NCBI GenBank assembly: GCA_041490445.1 | Contig: JBGPTF010000005.1 | Location: 62,001-126,000, forward strand | Source: JBGPTF01 sp041490445 | Lineage (GTDB): Bacteria; Acidobacteriota; Terriglobia; Acidiferrales; UBA7541 | Reading direction: 5' to 3' | DNA length: 64,000 nt | Shown here: positions 34,580-41,508 of the stretch, in pieces | How the letters are laid out: every line of letters begins with the position of its first letter | How positions within the stretch are numbered: the first letter of the stretch is position 1 | Notes under the pieces: generated by a model | The model's input: only the letters and a program-made list of their open reading frames with translations | Databases searched by the model: none | Told to the model about the DNA's origin: nothing | Program-made: the position numbers and the translations under genes

Positions 34580-36055
34580 CTACTTGATAAAAATAAATCT
34601 GATCTGAATGGTATCGTTTTGCCTATGGTTCACAGCACTAAGCTCGAAATCCCGGTGCTGGTATTCCGCGATAAATTGAATACCGTTCTGCAACGGAATG
34701 TTCACGTACGGAGTGATGGCCCACTGCGAGTTTAGTTTAGTGGTGTTGGGATGGAACCAGTCATACCGTACCCCGGCCGTCACGTATTGGTTGATCGTGT
34801 AGGCGCCTTCGGCAAAGGCACCCTTGCTGTCGAACTTGGTGCCGTTCGGATTGGTGTCGCGCCCGTAGTGGAACCCAGCCATGGGGAGGAACCGTTTCCC
34901 GATCGGATAGGATGCATACGCCGCAAACCGATCAAAATTATTGCGGAACGCAGTGCTTGAGGAGAAGTCAAAGTCGGTATTACCCACCGTGCCGAAGGGT
35001 GAAGCGGTCGTGGACGCTGTTACGCCGCAGACCTCTCCGGTCGTTGTGTTGGTTTGTCCGATTAGGGTGCCATCCGTACACGCCGTCGGCGTGGCAATGT
35101 TGCCTCGGTAATAGACGACCGTGATCGCACCGCCGTCGGGATGCAGGAGGTAGGTAGCATTCGCCGAGAAGTCAGGTGTACTGTGCGCTATCGAATTAAA
35201 GGGCTTGCCCAGTGCCGCCACAGCTTGGTTTGCGCCCTTCCACGGTCCGGTCTGCGCCGGGAACGGAAGGAAGGCGTTCGCTTCACTGTCCCACCGCATG
35301 AAGGTGCCGCCTAACACGGCTGCGCGGAGCGACAGCTTCTTGATATCTCCGCCAACTTCGAGGCCTGCTTCATCCAGGCCCCACGGTTGGAAAACGTAGG
35401 GGACGGCTCTGCCCCCCGCCGAAATCGGACTGGTTTGAAACAACGTGCGCGCGTTAGAGAACGGGCGATCCGATGCTCCGAAGCCTTCCCAGGGGTGGAA
35501 GATGCCGGCGCGTGCGGAGAAGAATTTGTCTGCATTGCCGTAGTTGAACCGAACGTAAGCGTTCTCAACTTCGATGAAGTCCTCCGGCGAAAATGACAAC
35601 TCCGACATGGAGCTGAAGTACTTTCCCCAAGCGCCGGTGAGGGGGTAAAGGGTGAACTCCTGGAAGCTGAGTGCATTCGTAGTCGTGCGGGGACCGGGGG
35701 CACCGCTCACGAGGTTGGCGACGGCGGCACCATTCGGTTGGTTCGTCACCTGGGTGTCATAGCGCGCCTGGCCACGAGCGGAAAAGATGTCACCCAGGTC
35801 GAATTTCTTTTCGTCCGGCTTGCCGATCTGTTCTGGCAAGCGGAAGCCAGCGGCGCGGAACTTGTAGCCGGTTTCGTTAAGCCGCGGGATGGTGGTGTGG
35901 CAGGTTTCACATGGGACGCCGAGCTTGCGCGCAAACATCGGCATCGCGTAGGCGGTCGAGCCCCCCAGCACTACCGTCAATGGGCTTGATTTGATGCCTC
36001 CCAGGCTCATGAGCATCATGAGCCCGAGTAGAGAAAACACCAGTCGCTTTAACAC
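34580..36055 (-). CDS. Outer-membrane beta-barrel protein with N-terminal monoheme c-site (Cyc2-like layout)
   Basis: The 491-residue product has a signal peptide (ending STAYA), then at once a heme-binding segment MPMFARKLGVPCETCHTTIP with CETCH at 49-53. The rest is rich in alternating polar/aromatic strands (about 90-491) ending QNDTIQIRFIFIK, as in a porin. Fusion of a small c-type cytochrome and an outer-membrane barrel is the design of Cyc2, which moves electrons through the outer membrane in iron oxidisers, and the RLNETGYKFRAAGFRLP segment after the heme resembles the PxLtxFGxxFKxxGY motif of that superfamily. The start is a GTG after AAGGAGG. It is first in a minus-strand cluster with two periplasmic cytochromes and PadR. 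Iron use is not shown; many relatives are unassigned. Confidence 0.75.
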   Translation of the reverse strand: MLKRLVFSLLGLMMLMSLGGIKSSPLTVVLGGSTAYAMPMFARKLGVPCETCHTTIPRLNETGYKFRAAGFRLPEQIGKPDEKKFDLGDIFSARGQARYDTQVTNQPNGAAVANLVSGAPGPRTTTNALSFQEFTLYPLTGAWGKYFSSMSELSFSPEDFIEVENAYVRFNYGNADKFFSARAGIFHPWEGFGASDRPFSNARTLFQTSPISAGGRAVPYVFQPWGLDEAGLEVGGDIKKLSLRAAVLGGTFMRWDSEANAFLPFPAQTGPWKGANQAVAALGKPFNSIAHSTPDFSANATYLLHPDGGAITVVYYRGNIATPTACTDGTLIGQTNTTTGEVCGVTASTTASPFGTVGNTDFDFSSSTAFRNNFDRFAAYASYPIGKRFLPMAGFHYGRDTNPNGTKFDSKGAFAEGAYTINQYVTAGVRYDWFHPNTTKLNSQWAITPYVNIPLQNGIQFIAEYQHRDFELSAVNHRQNDTIQIRFIFIK

Positions 36056-36119
36056 GGGCTTTCCTCCTTATGTAAGACGCTGTCGCGTTCTTCAACGATC
36101 AGGAATCTGCGATTAAGAC

Positions 36120-36254
36120 TTAAAGCTGTACCTGGCCCCGGATAATCTGTTGCCTGAACTTGTTCAGGCTACACAGCGAACAGCCGTTGCATTTGCTTTG
36201 CCGAAGAATCGCTTTGGCTAGCTCTTGAAACTGCGCCTTTTCAGAGACTTGCAC
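36120..36254 (-). CDS. Possible small cysteine protein upstream of the cytochrome cluster
   Basis: A 44-residue frame from a GTG reads VQVSEKAQFQELAKAILRQS followed by KCNGCSLCSLNKFRQQ and a short tail. The cysteine spacing C-x2-C-x2-C is like half of an iron-sulfur or metal site. The composition is protein-like and it sits 64 bases upstream of the outer-membrane gene on the same strand, but no good ribosome-binding site is present and it is short, so it may be chance. Confidence 0.3.
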   Translation of the reverse strand: MQVSEKAQFQELAKAILRQSKCNGCSLCSLNKFRQQIIRGQVQL

Positions 36255-36711
36255 TCTTCCGCTTTGCAGCAGACAGCAATGAACTCACGATTGTTGGGTT
36301 ATTTGCCCCAACCTCTGCGCGTTTTCTCTGCGATTCGATTCGTCGTACAACTATCGGGAATGGACATCTGATACCGCTATTGTGGCTCGATATCGTTCTC
36401 GGAGGGGAGCTGGTCTGCTCTTCTTTGATGGCACAACAAGAAAAAGAGAATCCACAAATGTACGGCGCTGTTATTTCCTGATGAAGGGCACTGGGTGAAG
36501 TTGTGTGGAATCAAAGACGACGCTCCACGTGCGCAGCCCGTTGCAGACCCATGCAGCAGCCTGCTGTCTTGCACGGCTGTCCTGAGAGAATCCGGACCAT
36601 ACCGTCACCGGCACGACCGAGGATCGCAATGGAAATAGGTCTGCCGGTGATCCTTCGCCGCAATTCGATCAAGGTTCAGGATGGCAGGGGACAGGTCGCC
36701 TTCGGCTGGGA
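36255..36711. other. Intergenic region, nothing recognised
   Basis: About 460 bases of somewhat AT-richer sequence lie between the cytochrome cluster and lpxC. Short frames exist on both strands but lack start signals or recognisable motifs. It presumably holds the promoter of the cytochrome cluster. Confidence 0.5.
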
Positions 36712-37638
36712 TTAGTCGTTGGCGGCAACGCGGCGCGATGCAGCGAACTCCGGTAAGGGAGCGTGAGCCTCGCCAGAGGTTTCGACCCAGAGCGAGTGAT
36801 CAGCAAGCAGGCGCGTGACGAGTTGTGTGTGCAAGGCGTGCCCGGCCTTGTGCGCAACCACCAGCGCCTTCAGCGGACGCCCCAGCAGCGCGAGATCGCC
36901 GATCAGGTCGAGTGCTTTGTGGCGGACAAACTCGTCGGGGAAGCGGGTTGGGCCGTTCAGGATGCGCTCGCGATCGAGCACCACGGCGTTGTCATAGGAG
37001 ACCCCGCGAATCAAACCGACCGCGCGGAGTTGCGCTTCTTCATGCAGAAAGCCGAACGTCCGCGCCGGCCCCAGCTCGCGGCTGAACGTCTCCCGATTCA
37101 CATCTAGTTCGAACTCTTCGCTGCCGATCAGCGGGTGCGGATAATTAATGTAGCAGTGGACGCGGAACTGGTCGCAGGGATAGATCCCGATGCGCCGGAT
37201 CTGCCCCGGCTTGTTCGGGTCACTGTCCTCAAATTCCAGAGGCTTCACGACCTGAAGGTAACGCCGGCGGCGCCGCAGCCGGCGAATCCCGGCGCGCTCC
37301 AGCATCTCAATGAAGGGCTTCGCGGAACCGTCGAGGATCGGCACCTCGAGCGCGTCGATTTCGACGTACACGTTGTCGACACCGCACGAATAGAGCGCCG
37401 CTAGCAGATGCTCGGTGGTCGAAATGAGCACGCCTTTTTTCATCAGGCTGGTGGCATAACTCACCCGCGCCACATTGCCAACGTGCGCTTCGATTTCGAA
37501 GTTATCAAGGTCTACCCGGCGGAAAACGATCCCCGTATCGGCGGGTGCTGGAACCAGCCGGAGGTGGGAGCGGACGGCGGTATGCAAGCCGCCGCCTTCG
37601 GTTTCGACTGGCTGCTCGATCGTGATTTGATTGGTCAC
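36712..37638 (-). CDS. lpxC: UDP-3-O-acyl-N-acetylglucosamine deacetylase (LpxC)
   Basis: The 308-residue product has the zinc site TTEHLLAAL and the later FVRHKALDLIGDLALLGRPL and AHKAGHALHTQLV motifs of LpxC. IEIDALEVPILDGSAKPF and TFGFLHEEAQLRAVGLIRG are also typical. It carries out the committed step of lipid A synthesis, so the organism makes lipopolysaccharide or a related lipid. The start codon is GTG. An Arg-rich stretch (RRLRRRRRYLQV) in the middle is unusual but does not touch the active site. It is divergent from lipA, with a 350-base spacer containing two palindromes. Confidence 0.94.
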   Translation of the reverse strand: MTNQITIEQPVETEGGGLHTAVRSHLRLVPAPADTGIVFRRVDLDNFEIEAHVGNVARVSYATSLMKKGVLISTTEHLLAALYSCGVDNVYVEIDALEVPILDGSAKPFIEMLERAGIRRLRRRRRYLQVVKPLEFEDSDPNKPGQIRRIGIYPCDQFRVHCYINYPHPLIGSEEFELDVNRETFSRELGPARTFGFLHEEAQLRAVGLIRGVSYDNAVVLDRERILNGPTRFPDEFVRHKALDLIGDLALLGRPLKALVVAHKAGHALHTQLVTRLLADHSLWVETSGEAHAPLPEFAASRRVAAND

Positions 37639-37747
37639 ACAGACTCTCGAGCAACTTAAAGTAGCATTTCAACAGCCTCTCTGCCATGATTTTAGTGATT
37701 TGTTTTCTTACACTTGAGCTATCTTCGCGGCCCAACAGAGAGAGTGT

Positions 37748-37763
37748 GTTGTAAATATACAAC
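37748..37763. promoter_or_regulatory. Palindrome in the lpxC-lipA intergenic region
   Basis: GTTGTA-AATA-TACAAC is a perfect 6+6 inverted repeat in an AT-rich stretch between the divergent lpxC and lipA genes. It is a candidate operator; the binding protein is unknown. The rest of the 350-base spacer shows nothing else clear. Confidence 0.4.
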
Positions 37764-37784
37764 AAAGATGTCGTATCATGTGTG

Positions 37785-37797
37785 GTTCAAATTGAAC
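37785..37797. promoter_or_regulatory. Second palindrome in the lpxC-lipA intergenic region
   Basis: GTTCAA-A-TTGAAC is a 6+6 inverted repeat 21 bases from the first palindrome, i.e. about two helical turns away. The GTTC half-site recalls some LexA boxes but does not match a known consensus closely. Confidence 0.35.
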
Positions 37798-37988
37798 AAC
37801 TTAGACACCTGTTTTTGATTCTGGAGTTCGCCAGGTTTCACCATTTGCACCTCGAGTAGCCTCGCTCCCGGAGGCAGTTTCGCTCGAACATACGAAGGAT
37901 TCTTGGTTCGTCTCCTTCACCCCATCAGGCGTACCCGCTTGTCTCATGGCGTGCGGGCGGGTAAGATGAAAAACTCAGGCTTGGGCTG

Positions 37989-38909
37989 ATGGCCTCACCT
38001 TTCAATATCATCTCGAATTCGCCACTAGGAGATGTACCACCGCCGGAGTCGCATCCGCGCCCGCCCTGGTTGCGCGTGCGGTTTTTCGGCGGGCCGAATT
38101 ATCAGGACCTGAAACGCCTCATGCGCACGCTCGACCTGCACACGGTCTGCGAGAGCGCGCGCTGCCCCAACATGGGTGAATGCTGGGAGCACCGCACCGC
38201 CACGTTTATGATCCTCGGAAATATCTGCACGCGCGCCTGCGGCTTCTGCGCGGTGCCTTCGGGTCGGCCGGTCGGCCCGCCGGATCAAGGCGAGCCGGAA
38301 CGCGTGGCCGAAGCCGCCGAACGAATGGGTCTGCGCTACGCGGTAGTCACTTCCGTGAATCGCGATGACGAACCCGATGGTGGCGCCGCAATCTTCGCGC
38401 GCACGATTGAGGAGATTCGCCGGCGTGTTCCGGATTGCAAAGTCGAAGTGCTGATCCCGGATTTCCGCGGCGTCTGGCCGGCGCTCGAAGTTGTGATTGC
38501 CGCGAAGCCCGACGTCTTGAACCACAACATGGAGACTGTGCCGCGCCTCTACCGGCAGGTGCGCAAGGGCGCTGCGTGGCAACGATCGCTCGAGCTGCTC
38601 CGCCGCGCGCGCACGCTGGCGCCGGAGATGCCCACGAAGACCGGCATGATGCTCGGGCTCGGCGAGACCCGCGAGGAAGTTCTTGGGGCAATGGAAGAGA
38701 TTGCCGCGCAGGGCACCCACATCCTGACGCTCGGGCAGTATCTCCAGCCGACGCGCGATCACCTGCCCATTGTCCGCTTCGTTCACCCCGATGAATTCGC
38801 CGAATGCAAGCGCCTCGGCGAACAGATGGGCTTTAAGCACGTCGAAGCCGGGCCGCTCGTGCGCTCCTCGTATCACGCATTCGAACAGGAAGAAGCCGCC
38901 CGCCGGTAG
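37989..38909 (+). CDS. lipA: Lipoyl synthase (LipA)
   Basis: The 306-residue radical SAM enzyme has the auxiliary-cluster cysteines CESARCPNMGEC, the radical SAM motif CTRACGFC and the C-terminal region ending RSSYHAFEQ with the cluster-ligating Arg-Ser-Ser-Tyr-His. It inserts two sulfurs into octanoyl-bound E2 and GcvH proteins. DVLNHNMETVPRLY and TKTGMMLGLGE are further family motifs. The ATG follows a weak GGGCTG. No lipB is adjacent in the window. Confidence 0.96.
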   Translation: MASPFNIISNSPLGDVPPPESHPRPPWLRVRFFGGPNYQDLKRLMRTLDLHTVCESARCPNMGECWEHRTATFMILGNICTRACGFCAVPSGRPVGPPDQGEPERVAEAAERMGLRYAVVTSVNRDDEPDGGAAIFARTIEEIRRRVPDCKVEVLIPDFRGVWPALEVVIAAKPDVLNHNMETVPRLYRQVRKGAAWQRSLELLRRARTLAPEMPTKTGMMLGLGETREEVLGAMEEIAAQGTHILTLGQYLQPTRDHLPIVRFVHPDEFAECKRLGEQMGFKHVEAGPLVRSSYHAFEQEEAARR

Positions 38910-39007
38910 TGGTTTTCGCCCTGAAGACAATCATTCAATCTGCCGTGGTTCGCGATTTCGGAGTGGGGGAATGTATGGCTATGCGCCGTCCGAGCGTGCG
39001 GAGCGAA

Positions 39008-40024
39008 CTAGCGCAGCATGGCAAGAAACGTCCTCACGATCTCGCGCACGCGGTCGGAGCAGGCAGAATCGCGAATCGTTAATTTTTCGGCCGCGTGTAA
39101 GTAGCCGGCCGCCTTTTCGTTGCGACTCAGCTCGACGTTCAGATTGCCGAGCAGAAGCAGGAAGAGCGGGTTCTGCGGGTAACGCTCGGCGAGTGGCTGC
39201 GCGATTCCATCGGCACGCTCGTACTGCTGATCGTAAGTACGCAGATTCTTCGCGTAGTAGAATCGCGCTTCGACCGCCGTCAACTCGCCCTGATTCATCG
39301 CCCGCTCGAGCTGCAGCATTCCCTCTCTCTTGTTTCCGCCGGGGATGCCCATAAAGAAGCGCAGCAGTTTCACCATGGGCGAAAGCGTATCCACGTAGTA
39401 GTTGTAAAGGCCGAGCCCGGTGTAGGCATCGGCCATAGTTGGATCGAGTTGCGTTGCGTGCAGAAGATGGTCGCGCGCGGCAACGCCCGTGCGCGCGGTG
39501 GCCCGGCGCTCGTCGCGCAGGCCGTACAATCGCGCCTTGAGCGCGTAACCCAGCCCGGCGTAAAGATGCATCTCCGCCGTTTCGTTTTTCTTGAGCTGCC
39601 CTTCGGCCAGTCGAATCGCGCGGTCGGCGAGCGCGAAGTATTCGTCATCGCTGGGGCTTTTCGGCTTCTTCCAGGCATCCACCATCCCCCATCGGATTTC
39701 GCAGGCGGCGCAATAAATCTTCCACCAGCGCGCTTCGCCCTCGAGGAGATATCCAAGCGGATGGTCCGGCTGTTCTTTCTCGATAGCGCGAGCGATTTCG
39801 ATCGCCGCATCGGGATCGCCGCCGTACATCCTGTCCAGGGCCTCGTGCGCCTGCGGTGGCAGGGGCAACCCGTCCGCGCGCGCGGGCAGTGCCAAGAAGA
39901 ATTGCGTGGCAAGGAGAGCTGCGAAAAACACCCCGGCGTGAGCGAGTCCCGAACAAGGCCGCCGTGCCGTCTTCTTCACGCGGAGTTCGCCTTGCCCGGG
40001 CCAGCTCGGTGCTTCAGCTTCCAT
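39008..40024 (-). CDS. Exported TPR-like protein
   Basis: The product has up to 338 residues with an N-terminal signal (AGVFFAALLATQFFLALPARADG), then helical repeats (HEALDRMYGGDPDAAIEIAR, AEMHLYAGLGYALKARLYGL, ADAYTGLGLYNYYVDTLSP, LFLLLLGNLNVELSRNEKAAGYLHAAEKL) of the tetratricopeptide type. It is probably periplasmic and a scaffold for protein contacts. A GTG at 39979 would begin the usual basic n-region (MKKTARRP) and may be the real start. It is convergent with lipA. The function is unknown. Confidence 0.78.
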   Translation of the reverse strand: MEAEAPSWPGQGELRVKKTARRPCSGLAHAGVFFAALLATQFFLALPARADGLPLPPQAHEALDRMYGGDPDAAIEIARAIEKEQPDHPLGYLLEGEARWWKIYCAACEIRWGMVDAWKKPKSPSDDEYFALADRAIRLAEGQLKKNETAEMHLYAGLGYALKARLYGLRDERRATARTGVAARDHLLHATQLDPTMADAYTGLGLYNYYVDTLSPMVKLLRFFMGIPGGNKREGMLQLERAMNQGELTAVEARFYYAKNLRTYDQQYERADGIAQPLAERYPQNPLFLLLLGNLNVELSRNEKAAGYLHAAEKLTIRDSACSDRVREIVRTFLAMLR

Positions 40025-40161
40025 GGCAAAGCATTCTAGCGCGAACGGGAAGAATCTCAGGCACTCACCCAGGAGGCCAAGCGGCCGGCATCGGAGAAGG
40101 ATTTTTGGCGGGGCTCCGGTTCTTTGCTATTCTTTGGGCCTCTTTGGCGCATCCAATCGCC

Positions 40162-41508
40162 GTGCCTGAAACTGAAAAACTCGTCCGCGGCCTCGGCCTG
40201 AAAGAGGCCACTGCGCTCAACATGATCGACATGGTGGGCATCGGGCCGTTCATCGTCATCCCGCTCGTGATTCAAGACATGGGCGGGCCGCAATGCCTGC
40301 TTGCATGGGTGACGGGCGCGGTGCTGGCGCTGCTCGATGGGTGCGTCTGGGCGGAGCTGGGCGCCGCGATGCCGCAGGCGGGTGGCAGCTACGTCTATCT
40401 CCGCGAAGCCTATGGGCCGCGGCGCTGGGGCCGGATGCTTTCGTTCCTGCTGATCTGGCAGACGATCATCCAGGCGCCGCTGGTGATGGCCTCGGGCAGC
40501 ATCGGTTTTGCGCAGTATTTTACGTACCTTGTACCGCTCGGACGTTACAGCCAGAAAGCGCTCGCCGGCGGGCTGGTGATTCTGCTTCTCGTGCTGCTCT
40601 ACCGGAAGATCACCGCCGTTGGAAAAATCTCGCTTTTTCTCTGGTTGGGCGTCATCGGCACGGTCGGCTGGGTGATCTGGGCGGGCGCAACGCATTTCCA
40701 CGCCTCGCTCGCGTTCACCTACCCAAAGGGCGCGTGGGACATTTCCTGGCTGCTGTTTGTCGGCCTTGGGCACGCAACGGTGGAGACGATTTATACCTAC
40801 TGGGGCTACTACAACGCCTGCTTCCTCGGTGGCGAGATCAAAGACCCGCAGCGGAATATTCCGCGCGCCATCTTTCTTTCGATCGCGGGGATCGCCGTGC
40901 TCTATCTCGCCATGCAGACCAGCATTCTGGGCGTGATTCCCTGGCAGCAGGCGCAGCATTCGCAGTTCATCGTCAGCACGTTCTTTGAGAGCATCTACGG
41001 CCCGCACGCCGCCACGTTTGCCACCGCGCTGATTCTCTGGGTCGCCTTCGCGTCGCTGTTCTCGCTCACGCTGGGTTATTCGCGCATTCCGTATGCGGCG
41101 GCGCTCGACGGAAATTTCTTTTCCGTGTTCGGCCGCGTGCATCCCAAAAAACAATTCCCTCACATCTCGCTCGCCGCGCTCTGCGCCGCCGGATGCCTGT
41201 TCAGCCTGCTCTTCAGTTTGCGCGACGTGATTCGCGCCATCACGGCCATGCGCGTCCTCGTCCAATTCATCGGGCAGGCCGTGGGATTGATGCTGCTGCA
41301 TCGCCACTGGCCTTCGGAGCGCCGTCCGTGGAAAATGTGGTTGTACCCGGCACCCGCGCTGCTCGCGATTCTCGGCTGGGCGGGCGTGTTTGCGGCGACC
41401 GGCTGGTTCGCCGTCGGCGGAATCGCCGTCATCGCGGCAGGAGCAACGTTGTTCCTGGTGCGTTCGCGCGCCAGAAGGGAATGGCCATTCGCGGAGGCGT
41501 CTGGATGA
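40162..41508 (+). CDS. APC superfamily permease
   Basis: The roughly 448-residue inner-membrane protein has about twelve hydrophobic helices. It begins LGLKEATALNMIDMVGIGPFIVIP and includes LGAAMPQAGGSYVYLREAYG and GGEIKDPQRNIPRAI, typical of amino acid transporters of the APC superfamily. The start was placed at a GTG (MPETEKLVRGLGL), which gives the usual N-terminus; no good ribosome-binding site is visible, and upstream TTG starts are possible. Its stop overlaps the start of the PIG-L gene (ATGA), so translation is coupled. Substrate unknown. Confidence 0.85.
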   Translation: MPETEKLVRGLGLKEATALNMIDMVGIGPFIVIPLVIQDMGGPQCLLAWVTGAVLALLDGCVWAELGAAMPQAGGSYVYLREAYGPRRWGRMLSFLLIWQTIIQAPLVMASGSIGFAQYFTYLVPLGRYSQKALAGGLVILLLVLLYRKITAVGKISLFLWLGVIGTVGWVIWAGATHFHASLAFTYPKGAWDISWLLFVGLGHATVETIYTYWGYYNACFLGGEIKDPQRNIPRAIFLSIAGIAVLYLAMQTSILGVIPWQQAQHSQFIVSTFFESIYGPHAATFATALILWVAFASLFSLTLGYSRIPYAAALDGNFFSVFGRVHPKKQFPHISLAALCAAGCLFSLLFSLRDVIRAITAMRVLVQFIGQAVGLMLLHRHWPSERRPWKMWLYPAPALLAILGWAGVFAATGWFAVGGIAVIAAGATLFLVRSRARREWPFAEASG

